Assembly: GCA_946479225.1 (NCBI GenBank)
Contig: CAMLFI010000007.1
Coordinates: 1 to 19,196 of the forward strand
Length of the DNA: 19,196 nt
Direction: 5' to 3'
Origin: an uncultured Mucilaginibacter sp.
GTDB lineage: Bacteria > Bacteroidota > Bacteroidia > Sphingobacteriales > Sphingobacteriaceae
The notes beneath the pieces are model-generated. The model was given only the letters and a program-made list of their open reading frames with translations, was not told where the DNA came from and searched no databases. Below are positions 8,276 to 15,965 of this stretch, piece by piece. Made by a program: the position numbers and the translations under genes. Each line of letters begins with the position of its first letter. The first letter of the stretch is position 1.

Positions 8276-8278
8276 GGC

Positions 8279-8869
8279 TCAGTTAAATATGATGGATTTG
8301 AAAGCGGCCTGTGTTACCGGTTTTTTGTTACTCGAAATATTTTCGCTGATCCTTTTCAGCGCGTTACCCATATGATATTCCACATTCTTAACGCTTACAT
8401 TTAAAATTTCGGCTACTTCTTTATATTTCAAACCATCTTCCTTCACCAGTTTAAACACTTGTTTACACTGCGGTGATAGCTCTGCAATCGATTGATTTAT
8501 TATAGCCAACAATTCAAGCGACATCATTTCCTCCTGCATTGTTGGGGTAGTATCCTGAATATCAAAATCTTCATCAATGCGGATGTAGCTAATTTTGCCG
8601 AGTTTACTTAACTGCCGTAGTGCCGCATTTTTTACAGACACATATAGATAAACGGTGAAATTGTTAACGTGGGCAAGGTTTTTTCTTTTTTGCCAAACAT
8701 TAAGCATCACATCATCATAAACTTCATTTGCTATTTCTTCGGATTTCACAACGGACAGCGCAAGCCTGAACAAACGACTATAGTATCCTTTGTAAATTTT
8801 TTCAAAGGCACTTTGATCGTCTTCAAAGACAACTTTTTGTATTGCTTCCTGTAGATCCTGAATTATCAT
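8279..8869 (-). CDS. RNA polymerase ECF sigma-70 factor (Bacteroidota family, FecI-like)
   Basis: A 196-residue sigma factor with regions 2 and 4 only. Region 2 covers about residues 18-88 (AFEKIYKGYYSRLFRLALSV, then DDVMLNVWQKR as the core-binding and -10 recognition helices). Region 4 covers about 120-175, with the helix-turn-helix YKEVAEILNVSVKNVEYHMGNALKRI reading -35 DNA. The VSVKNVEYHM form is typical of the Bacteroidota group that drives SusCD operons. It stands first in the sigma-fecR-susC-susD order, so the predicted target is the susC promoter and possibly its own. The start at 8867-8869 is ATG; no alternative upstream Met is needed. Confidence 0.96.
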   Translation of the reverse strand: MIIQDLQEAIQKVVFEDDQSAFEKIYKGYYSRLFRLALSVVKSEEIANEVYDDVMLNVWQKRKNLAHVNNFTVYLYVSVKNAALRQLSKLGKISYIRIDEDFDIQDTTPTMQEEMMSLELLAIINQSIAELSPQCKQVFKLVKEDGLKYKEVAEILNVSVKNVEYHMGNALKRISENISSNKKPVTQAAFKSIIFN

Positions 8870-9209
8870 AATACAAAATTCCTACGAGGAAACTACGTGA
8901 GAGGTACCACGGAACAGCCTTAAGGAGTAATTTTATAATTGGTTATTATTCGAAATTAGATAATTATATCTTACAAACAATAAACTTTTTTTTTATTTTT
9001 TGTAATACCCCATAAAAATAGTTTGTAAAATGTTTGTAACCAACTGTAAAATAGCTTAATGATTTAGGGTAAAATGACTTATTAGCAAGGGCTAATTAAT
9101 TAAAAAGCAGAAGCATAACAAATAGTAAAGGGGCCCTAAAGCCCCTTTACACCCGATTATACTAAAATGGACCCGTAACATGGAGATGCCCGGGCCAACT
9201 TCAGCTTTG
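8870..9209. other. Gene-free AT-rich intergenic region with phased TGTAA repeats
   Basis: These 340 bases between the Gfo/Idh gene and the sigma gene contain no credible coding sequence. Next to the Gfo/Idh gene is a terminator hairpin (9125-9150). The middle is very AT-rich with homopolymer T runs (8986-9000). The motif TGTAA occurs on + at 9001, 9024, 9035 and 9045, extended to TTTGTAA in the first three, and TTACAAAC appears inverted at 8971-8978. The promoter of the sigma-fecR genes should lie here. I found no complete match to the Bacteroidota -33/-7 consensus (TTTG, TAnnTTTG) on the minus strand, so no promoter is placed. Confidence 0.6.
9125..9150 (-). terminator. Terminator-like hairpin after the Gfo/Idh gene
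   Basis: A perfect 10-bp stem (GTAAAGGGGC at 9125-9134 with GCCCCTTTAC at 9141-9150) and a 6-nt loop lies about 60 bases past the stop codon of the last gene of the MFS operon. On the minus strand it is followed by TATTTGTTAT, a weak T-rich tail; the + side has none. It separates the catabolic operon from the sigma-fecR-sus module. Confidence 0.75.
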
Positions 9210-10325
9210 TTATTTTGCCAAAGTAAATTGAGGCAGATTAATTTTCCTTCCGCCGTCCATTGCAGACTCATGCGCAAGTATGCCCACACAGGTTATATTG
9301 GCAGACTGCCTTGCATTTGGGAAAGGTTCGCGCGTATTAACCAACGCAGATAAAAACTCATTGACTAAATGCGGATGCGACCCGCCATGACCTGATCCTT
9401 GTAAAAACGAAAGGTGCTGATTGCTATCAGCATCATATACACCACCGGTAGTGAAGGCCTGTATTTCTTCTGGTAACAAATGCGCGTAATCCGGTATAGT
9501 TACTTTTTCAGGCACTTCGCCTGTGTGGATAACAGATGGCTCGTGCTCAACCAGCGTCCATTCAAATGTTTTCTTTGATCCATATACGTCAAAACTTTCG
9601 CGATACTGGCGGGCTGTATTAAACAAAGAGCGCGTTACTTCTGCGGCCAGATCAGAATCTTTAAACTTAATGTGGCAACTTTCAATAGCAAACGGCGATC
9701 CGTATTTTGATATCAAATTCGCATCAATTGTACCCGAACCATAACATGATACATATTCAGCATCTGCGCCGGCCAATGCCACCACCGGACCAACGCAATG
9801 TGTTGCGTAATGCATCGGCGGCAAGCCTTCCCAATAGCCCGGCCAACCGGCCATTTCCTGTTGGTGCGATGCCCGTAAAAACTGTAGTTTACCTAACTCG
9901 CCTTTCTCATACAGTTCCTTAACAAACAAAAACTCGCGGCTATACACTACCGTTTCCATCATCATGTAGGTAAGGCCGGTTTCTTCAACCGCTTCAACTA
10001 TTTGGCGACATTCTTCAACGGTAGTAGCCATAGGGACTGTACAAGCAACGTGTTTACCTGCGCGCAGTGCTTTTATTGACTGCTCGGCGTGGTTTTGAAT
10101 GGGCGTGTTAATATGTACGGCGTCAACTTCAGGGTCAAGTAACAACTCATCATAGTTGGTATAGCGCTTTTCAATACCAAAAGCATCGCCAACTTCATTC
10201 AGCTTTTTCTCATCGCGCTGGCAAATAGCATACATATTTGCGCTTTTATGGCGTTGGTAAATTGGTATAAACTCAGCCCCGAAACCCAGGCCCACTATGG
10301 CAATGTTAATTGTTTTGTTCTGCAT
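9210..10325 (-). CDS. Gfo/Idh/MocA family oxidoreductase with variant EKP motif
   Basis: A 371-residue cytoplasmic NAD(P)-dependent sugar or polyol oxidoreductase. The N-terminal Rossmann domain has the GLGFGA loop at residues 12-17 after strand NIAIV, and DAVHINTP near 68-75. The motif that is usually (C/E)EKP, with the catalytic lysine, reads CTVP at 95-98, so the lysine is absent. The C-terminal alpha/beta domain begins near 122 and carries PPMHYATHC (H172, H176) in the place of the usual catalytic D/H cluster, and ends with a GHGGSHPHLVNEF segment near 312-324. I believe a subset of the family in Bacteroidota has this HVACTVPMA form. It is the last gene of the operon, six bases after the TIM-barrel gene. 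Relatives include enzymes making or reducing 3-keto sugars, but no substrate can be assigned. Confidence 0.93.
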   Translation of the reverse strand: MQNKTINIAIVGLGFGAEFIPIYQRHKSANMYAICQRDEKKLNEVGDAFGIEKRYTNYDELLLDPEVDAVHINTPIQNHAEQSIKALRAGKHVACTVPMATTVEECRQIVEAVEETGLTYMMMETVVYSREFLFVKELYEKGELGKLQFLRASHQQEMAGWPGYWEGLPPMHYATHCVGPVVALAGADAEYVSCYGSGTIDANLISKYGSPFAIESCHIKFKDSDLAAEVTRSLFNTARQYRESFDVYGSKKTFEWTLVEHEPSVIHTGEVPEKVTIPDYAHLLPEEIQAFTTGGVYDADSNQHLSFLQGSGHGGSHPHLVNEFLSALVNTREPFPNARQSANITCVGILAHESAMDGGRKINLPQFTLAK

Positions 10326-10331
10326 AAATAT

Positions 10332-11222
10332 TTATAAACTATATTGTTGAATTCTAACCGGCTCTACAGCCCATTTCTTTAAAAATGCCAATCCATCAAT
10401 GGCAAACTTATCCTGACTATCGGCTAACGGATGCCATATGCACACCGCCTGCGCCAGTTCTTTGTTATTGGGTGTAAAGCTTTCTATTGAGATGGCTCCT
10501 GTATAACCAATGTCCTCAAGTGCCGTTCTATAGGCCCCCCAGTTAGTTTGGCCGGTGCCTGGTGTGCCGCGATAATTATCTGCCACCTGTACATGTAACA
10601 ATTTGTCGCCTGCAAGCTTTATGGCAGCTTCTAAACTTGGCTCCTCAATATTCATGTGGAAACCATCTAAAAGTATTTTAGCTGCCGGATGGTTAATATC
10701 TCCTATCAATCTTACCACATCTTCGCAGGTATTTACCAGATCAGATTCAAAGCGGTTAAGCGGCTCAATAGCTATTTCCAAACCTCTTTCAGTAGCCATT
10801 TGGCATACTATACGCAGATTTTTAACGGCCAGATCCCATTCTTGTTGCCTAAGTTCGGGTGGCAACATGCGCGCCTTGCCCACTGCCGAATACATCGGCC
10901 CGGCAAAAAACTTAACATCCCATAAAACACAAAGATCCATGCAGGCGGCAATGTATTTGAAACAATTCTCATGTACAGCCGGATCTTCATTGGTCAAATC
11001 GCGTGTTGGGCCAAAAGCACCGCAAACAAGAGCTTTAAGCCCGTAATGTTTAAGCGCGGCTTTTACTTCGTTACCATCAACTAAATCCGGATCCTCCAGG
11101 GCAATTTCAACTATATCATAACCCATGCCTGCTATTTTTGAGAATAGCTCATCAACAGAAGAGGTTTGAAACGGCGAGGTCCACAACCAGGTACTTACAC
11201 CAAATTTTATATTTAAAGGCAT
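10332..11222 (-). CDS. Ketose 3-epimerase-like sugar isomerase (xylose isomerase-type TIM barrel)
   Basis: A 296-residue cytoplasmic TIM-barrel enzyme of the xylose isomerase-like AP endonuclease superfamily. The pattern closely follows D-psicose/D-tagatose 3-epimerases. The metal ligands are visible as E153 (AIEPLNRFE), D186 (LLDGFHMNIEE), H210 (LLHVQVADN) and E247 (SIESF), with E159, H189 and R218 (NYRGTPG) at substrate-contact positions. Their spacing matches the E150/D183/H209/E244 set I recall for the Agrobacterium enzyme. The family exchanges the configuration at C3 of free ketoses or keto-sugars using Mn or Co. It sits between the MFS transporter (4-base gap) and the Gfo/Idh enzyme (6-base gap). 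The exact substrate is unknown; hydroxypyruvate isomerase and inosose-type roles are less likely given the LNRFE and FHMNIEE motifs. Confidence 0.88.
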   Translation of the reverse strand: MPLNIKFGVSTWLWTSPFQTSSVDELFSKIAGMGYDIVEIALEDPDLVDGNEVKAALKHYGLKALVCGAFGPTRDLTNEDPAVHENCFKYIAACMDLCVLWDVKFFAGPMYSAVGKARMLPPELRQQEWDLAVKNLRIVCQMATERGLEIAIEPLNRFESDLVNTCEDVVRLIGDINHPAAKILLDGFHMNIEEPSLEAAIKLAGDKLLHVQVADNYRGTPGTGQTNWGAYRTALEDIGYTGAISIESFTPNNKELAQAVCIWHPLADSQDKFAIDGLAFLKKWAVEPVRIQQYSL

Positions 11223-11226
11223 ACGT

Positions 11227-12783
11227 TTAAATCTTAATAATATCCTCTTCTTGTCTTTTCAAAGTAATTGCCTTATACCCACCTTTTGAACGGAAATATA
11301 ATATCAGCCCCACAAAACTCACAAACATCACAATAGGGAAGATCAGTACGTTTTTCAAAGCCTCTTTCTTGGCCCCTTCCTTTACAGTTTTAACTACGGC
11401 CTGTTCTTCTGACCCGGCTTGAGCAAGTTTAGCTTGGTCTAATCCTTCGTAATCGCCGAAAACGCTGGTTTTCTTCTCAGTTACATAGGTAGAGTGAATA
11501 GCTGTATTATTAGCAGCATCGTATTTAGCGATGTTCTGATCAATCGATTTATCCTGAATAAAGCCTAAAACACCTGCGCCGATAACGCCGGCGGCTATCA
11601 TACCCAACCCGCCCGTTATATTCAGCGTTAATGCGCCGCCTTTAGGGAAACGCTCCGACACCATGCCCAACATAGCCGGCCAGAAAAACGACTTTGCTAA
11701 ACCGTAAATAGTGGCTGCAACCAATACCATTACACCTGCTGAAACTGACAAAAGGTATAAACCTACTATAGCAATAGCTGAACATATGGCTAACAGACCC
11801 GGAGACGATGTCATGTGTGAAATAGGGCCTGCAAAGAATCTCAAAACAAACATAATAAGGGAGGTGTAAACAAGGATCCACCCCGCCTGTATGCCAATCT
11901 TTTCTGTTTCGGGCGTCATTAAATCACTTATCCAACTGTCTGTACCCAGTTCGGTTATGGCCAATGGTATCATTATCAGCAAAAAGATAACAAACAAAGG
12001 CTGCCCCAAACTACGTGTGTATAAACCAAATCCCGCTGTAATTAAAAGGGTGATAACAATGCTAATAATAGTCGACCAGCTAAATACAGCACCCAGTTGA
12101 AATACAATCAAAGCAGAAATGATCAAGGCACCTAAGGCGCCAACTTCCTGCAGCATTTCTTTGTAGGATACACCTGCCTGTACACGTTCATTAAGCGGGA
12201 ACTTACAAGACAAGGTCATAACGGCATAAATAACTGCCGGTATAAATATCAAACCTATTTTATATTCCCAGCCTGTGCTTTCGCCTAACAACAAAGCCAT
12301 TATACCGCCCAGCACTAAGCCCCCTGCCCAACCAGCATGCAATCGACTTAACCATTTAACTTTATCATTAGGGAACATAGTAGCAACAACCGGATTGGCC
12401 ACCGCCTCTACGGTACCGTTGCCTATAGCAACGATGAAAGTACCCGCATAAAGCATCCAGTAACCGGTAGCAAAAATTGTGATTATGGCCGATACAACAT
12501 GGCATATAACGCCAAATATCATAGCAGTTTTATACCCAATTTTATCAACTATTAAACTGAACAGTACGATACTTATAGCAAAGGGCCACAAGCCCACGCC
12601 CGATAGTTCGCCCATTTGGGTTTGTGTTAAATTGAAATCATGCCCCCATTGTGGCAGAATAATAGCGCGCAATATAAAACCGAACGCCGTAGTAACTATA
12701 GCGATGAAACACGCGTAAAATAATTTCATGTCAGGCTTAACTGCCGGAGTTGCGGTTGCTGAAGTGTTTGTTTGAGCTGCCAT
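11227..12783 (-). CDS. MFS transporter (sugar-type), probable proton symporter
   Basis: A 518-residue inner-membrane protein with about twelve predicted helices. Segments include 20-40, 61-80, 84-105, 108-130, 150-166, 177-192, 216-260 (two), 263-278, 299-318, 329-358, 385-408 and 477-497. The loop between helices 2 and 3 carries DKIGYKTA, a version of the MFS signature D-x-x-G-x-K/R. ANPVVATMFPNDKVKWLSRLHAGWAGG (129-155) resembles the N-P...R-LH-GWA region of sugar and nucleoside permeases. A hydrophilic insert of about 65 residues (410-475) lies before the last helix and should face the periplasm. It is first in the tight MFS-epimerase-Gfo/Idh block, consistent with uptake of the sugar these enzymes use. 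Substrate not readable. Confidence 0.9.
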   Translation of the reverse strand: MAAQTNTSATATPAVKPDMKLFYACFIAIVTTAFGFILRAIILPQWGHDFNLTQTQMGELSGVGLWPFAISIVLFSLIVDKIGYKTAMIFGVICHVVSAIITIFATGYWMLYAGTFIVAIGNGTVEAVANPVVATMFPNDKVKWLSRLHAGWAGGLVLGGIMALLLGESTGWEYKIGLIFIPAVIYAVMTLSCKFPLNERVQAGVSYKEMLQEVGALGALIISALIVFQLGAVFSWSTIISIVITLLITAGFGLYTRSLGQPLFVIFLLIMIPLAITELGTDSWISDLMTPETEKIGIQAGWILVYTSLIMFVLRFFAGPISHMTSSPGLLAICSAIAIVGLYLLSVSAGVMVLVAATIYGLAKSFFWPAMLGMVSERFPKGGALTLNITGGLGMIAAGVIGAGVLGFIQDKSIDQNIAKYDAANNTAIHSTYVTEKKTSVFGDYEGLDQAKLAQAGSEEQAVVKTVKEGAKKEALKNVLIFPIVMFVSFVGLILYFRSKGGYKAITLKRQEEDIIKI

Positions 12784-12797
12784 TTAATTTTAAAGGT

Positions 12798-12833
12798 TAA
12801 AAACCTGTCAGCTAAGTTATTTAGCCGACAGGT
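12798..12833 (-). terminator. Intra-operon terminator or attenuator hairpin
   Basis: A 13-bp stem (12803-12815 with 12821-12833) with a 5-nt loop lies between the azurin-fusion gene and the MFS gene. On the minus strand every position pairs, the one odd pair being G-U; on the + strand the same position is an A/C mismatch. The hairpin is followed on the minus strand by TTTTT then AACC. It should end or thin out transcripts from the upstream gene, leaving less message for the transporter and enzymes, or mark an operon boundary. Confidence 0.7.
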
Positions 12834-12853
12834 CTATGAATAAGATTCAGATA

Positions 12854-15820
12854 TTATCTTGGGCCACCGGGGCCACCAGGAGTTACCGTAAGCACACCAT
12901 TCATTATTCGCCAGTGACCCGGGAAAGAACAGATGAATGGATAATCTCCCGCCTCTGCCGGAACCCTGAATCTAATCTTTACAGTTTCGTTCGGATTGAT
13001 CAGCTTGGTAGAAAACAATACTTCAGGCATTTTTGGAACATAATTCATTTCAATTCCTTTAGGATCCTGTGCCAGTTTATCGGCAGCGGCACCTACCTTT
13101 TCAAGGGTGCCCTTTTGCAGTATCAGCAGGTTATGCTGCATAAAATCGGGATTAGTGAACTCAATTTCGATAACACTGCCTGCTCTTGCTGTAAGTACCT
13201 TAGTGTCAAATTTCATTTCGTTCTGTATAACACCGACCTTAACAGTTGTAACCAACCTTGCAGGTGTACGCGCAAGTGCTTCCTGCTCTACATTTTCTTT
13301 GTTTTTAGCAAGAATGCCCTCAGCTGCTCCTTTTACATGCTTAACTATGCCGGCTTCTATTGCCAGGCTTATCCATTTGTCTTTAGCATTTATTGGATCT
13401 TTTTGAGCGGCTAATAATAGTGTACCAATCTCGTCAGACTGTGGCATATCAGCGAGTGCCAATATTACATCCTTACGGGTATTTAGGTCGGCATCGTTAA
13501 TAAGACCTGCGCCCAATAATGCTTTTGAAGTTCTTGCTGTTGGAGGTAAAACCTGTGCCGCAGCTTTACGCACACCACCGGCCGGATGCTTCAAAGCACC
13601 TTCTGCAACTGTTAATGCCTCTGCATTAGATCCGTCTAACAAACCTAAACCGTGCAAGGTCCATAAAGCATGGATAGCTGTTGGGTTTAAGCCTATCTCG
13701 TCAAGTTTTGTATCACGTATCAACCCAAAAAGTTGCGGTGCAATAGCTTTGTTGCCCGACTCAACAATTAAACGCTGAGCGGTCATACGCCAAAACATGT
13801 TATCGCTTTGCAAACCTTTTATCAGGTCAGCCGGGGTGTTTTTATCTAATTTCTTTATGTCTGATGGTTTAGCACCATCATAAACTATGCGATAGATACG
13901 GCCGTGAGTCCGGTCGCGCAATGGGTTAACATAAGCATTACCCTTACCATTCTCAAACCCTTTTGGCACAGGGTTGTGCTGGATAATGAAGTTATACCAG
14001 TCTGCCACCCAAAGAGCACCATCAGGGCCAACCTCTGAATGTACAGGAGCCATCCACTCATCTGCGCTGGCTAATAAACTCCAGCCGTCTTTCTCTTTAA
14101 AACCCGAACCATCTTTTTCCATTATTGAGCGGTGAATAACACGGGCGGTAGGCTCATTTACAAACGCTATACGATTCCAATACTCTTTAGGGAAGTTACG
14201 CGCGGTATATAGATTATGGCCCGCCGCTGCTGTAAAGCCGTCAAACACGTCAACCTGGCGCAGGTTTTTAGTAACGGCATGTACGCCATAATGGCCATCA
14301 ATTTTTAATATAGATGTAGCTGCAGGCAAGCCTGTGGTAGCTAAATAGCGTTGAGGTATACCCAGGTAATCACTATGGGAGTTGTTAGCGGTTGAATAAA
14401 ACACATCATTATTTTCCGAGAAACCAAGGCCCCAGGTGTTATTGCTTAGGTTACCCATATGCTCCATCCATTTACCATCAAGCGCAAAGCGGTAGGCAGC
14501 ATTGCTTATCCTCATTTGCTTACCGCCTACAGTGCCGTTAAATCCGGAGTAACCTACAGTACCCCAAATGGTGTTATCAAAGCCATAATGTAAGCTTGAT
14601 GCAACCGCATGCGTATCATTAAAGCCCCATCCTGTTATAATGGTCTCTCTAACGTCAGCTTTGTCATCGCCATTAGTGTCTTTTAAAAATATAGTATTAG
14701 GTGCCTGCGCTATTATTACGCCCCCATTTGCAAATACTATGCTTGTAGGTAAATTAAAATGATCGGCAAAAATAGTGAACTTATCAGCCTTGCCGTCGCC
14801 GTTGGTGTCTTCGCAAATCTTAATACGGTCAGCACCCTGATCTTTATTTTCTAATACGGTGTTAGGATAATCAACCGTTTCAACTATCCATAAGCGGCCT
14901 TTTTCATCCCATGCCATAGCAATAGGCTTTTCAATTTGAGGCTCCTGCGCAAACAGTTGCATTTTAAAACCTACCGGTATTTGGGTTAGCAACTGAGACT
15001 CTTCAGGAGATAATACACCCTGCAGTTTCGGAGCAGGGTCGCGTTTTTCATAGTTAGGAATGTCTGCAACTGTATAAGTAGGTTGTGGTTTTTTTAGTTT
15101 AGCTAACTCTTTAGCTGCGTCTTTACCAACAGCCCATAAAATGCCGTTGTAAACCAATTGTTTAAAGCCTGGATTATTAAAAGTTTTTTCATCATGACCA
15201 TAGGCAGTATAAAAAACACGGCCTTTGCCGTAAGTATTTGTCCAGGTATAAGGCTCATGGTGGGTGCCTTCAACACGCTCAGAAAGAACATGTATAGCAG
15301 GGTTTATTTTGGTGTGAACATAGGTCTCATCAAAAGTAGTAAATGGAGCCATGTCTTTCATTATCTGATGCTTCTGGTCAACAATCACCATCGGGAAATC
15401 GGCTGTTTTGTGCGACTGGAACTGGCCCCCAATTAACTTAACCACCTCATCATTATTACGGAAGCAGAACGACGCTGAGTGCAATGGAATAAATCCTTTA
15501 CCGCCTTTTACAAACGACAGCAATGCTTCAGCTTGCGAGTCTGTAATTCTATCGTAATTAGCATAAACTATCAAACCATCATACTTTGATAGTGTGGGAG
15601 TGTTTAAGTCGTTAACATCGGTTGTATAAGTGATGTTAATACCACTTTTGAAATACTCTTTAGAAAGGATCTCGGCAAGTTTCTCTGAGTCATGATTCTT
15701 GGGTGTATGGCCCAAAAATAAAAGCTCCAACCTATGTGGTGGTTCGCTTTTTATGAACGTTCCTTTAAAACTGATCAATGCCACCAGGCAGATCACAGCA
15801 ATTGCAATGTATTTTTTCAT
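12854..15820 (-). CDS. Secreted ThuA / PVC-type dehydrogenase beta-propeller / HEAT-like / azurin fusion
   Basis: A 988-residue exported multidomain protein. An N-terminal signal segment (about residues 4-20) has no lipobox. A ThuA-like domain follows (about 30-233: FLGHTPKNHDSEKL, YDGLIVYANYD, GFIPLHSASFCF, GRVFYTAYGHD); in this family the histidines around HSAS and YGHD are typical. Next is a PVC-type dehydrogenase beta-propeller (about 275-645) with two calcium-binding-like loops, DTNGDGKAD (338-346) and DTNGDDKAD (381-389), and EVGPDGALWVADWYNF. A helical HEAT-like stretch covers about 660-840. The C-terminal domain (about 858-980) is a cupredoxin with a full azurin-type copper site: H896 (MQHN), C964, H969 and M973 in CSFPGHWRIM. 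No CxxCH haem motif is present. Likely role: a periplasmic sugar-oxidising or sugar-modifying enzyme that transfers electrons through its own copper domain. Oxidation chemistry is inferred from the family; the domains are visible. Confidence 0.92.
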   Translation of the reverse strand: MKKYIAIAVICLVALISFKGTFIKSEPPHRLELLFLGHTPKNHDSEKLAEILSKEYFKSGINITYTTDVNDLNTPTLSKYDGLIVYANYDRITDSQAEALLSFVKGGKGFIPLHSASFCFRNNDEVVKLIGGQFQSHKTADFPMVIVDQKHQIMKDMAPFTTFDETYVHTKINPAIHVLSERVEGTHHEPYTWTNTYGKGRVFYTAYGHDEKTFNNPGFKQLVYNGILWAVGKDAAKELAKLKKPQPTYTVADIPNYEKRDPAPKLQGVLSPEESQLLTQIPVGFKMQLFAQEPQIEKPIAMAWDEKGRLWIVETVDYPNTVLENKDQGADRIKICEDTNGDGKADKFTIFADHFNLPTSIVFANGGVIIAQAPNTIFLKDTNGDDKADVRETIITGWGFNDTHAVASSLHYGFDNTIWGTVGYSGFNGTVGGKQMRISNAAYRFALDGKWMEHMGNLSNNTWGLGFSENNDVFYSTANNSHSDYLGIPQRYLATTGLPAATSILKIDGHYGVHAVTKNLRQVDVFDGFTAAAGHNLYTARNFPKEYWNRIAFVNEPTARVIHRSIMEKDGSGFKEKDGWSLLASADEWMAPVHSEVGPDGALWVADWYNFIIQHNPVPKGFENGKGNAYVNPLRDRTHGRIYRIVYDGAKPSDIKKLDKNTPADLIKGLQSDNMFWRMTAQRLIVESGNKAIAPQLFGLIRDTKLDEIGLNPTAIHALWTLHGLGLLDGSNAEALTVAEGALKHPAGGVRKAAAQVLPPTARTSKALLGAGLINDADLNTRKDVILALADMPQSDEIGTLLLAAQKDPINAKDKWISLAIEAGIVKHVKGAAEGILAKNKENVEQEALARTPARLVTTVKVGVIQNEMKFDTKVLTARAGSVIEIEFTNPDFMQHNLLILQKGTLEKVGAAADKLAQDPKGIEMNYVPKMPEVLFSTKLINPNETVKIRFRVPAEAGDYPFICSFPGHWRIMNGVLTVTPGGPGGPR

Positions 15821-15965
15821 GAACTTGGTTAATATTGGTTTGCGCTAATTGTTCTATTAGCTACAAAACAAATATGAACATCTAATCCACTTCTTTTTTA
15901 TCAAAAACCGACTGTATTTTGCCATTGATATACTATTTTCGCAAGCATTAATGCAATAATAACAC
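15821..15965. promoter_or_regulatory. Divergent promoter region between the fusion gene and araC
   Basis: The 145-base gap must hold both promoters. On the minus strand CATATTTG (15869-15876) matches the Bacteroidota -7 consensus TAnnTTTG at five of its six fixed positions and would give a leader of about 40 bases, but no TTTG is found 19 bases upstream. On the + strand TATTTTCG (15934-15941) also matches five of six and lies 25 bases before the araC ATG, again with a poor -33. Both placements are weak. The region is the natural site for binding of the divergent AraC regulator. Confidence 0.4.
15844..15861. promoter_or_regulatory. Inverted repeat GCTAAT-N6-ATTAGC
   Basis: A perfect 6-bp dyad with a 6-base spacer lies 23 bases before the start of the azurin-fusion gene and just downstream of the weak -7 candidate. 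It could be an operator or a short leader hairpin. A second dyad, GCATTAATGC (15945-15954), lies 11 bases before the araC start. Both are short enough to occur by chance. Confidence 0.3.

Noticed and set aside
9092..9289. 65-codon open frame on - overlapping the Gfo/Idh 3' end and its terminator
   Set aside because: It overlaps the C-terminus of a good gene in another frame and reads through the terminator hairpin.
12836..13414. 192-codon open frame on + antisense to the azurin domain
   Set aside because: The minus-strand frame encodes an unmistakable copper-binding domain; the + frame is its shadow with a low-complexity Cys/Phe-rich translation.
12854..15820. Cytochrome c (CxxCH) domain expected in a PVC-type protein
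   Set aside because: No CxxCH occurs in the 988 residues; the few cysteines are at about 11, 119, 336 and 964, the last being the copper ligand.
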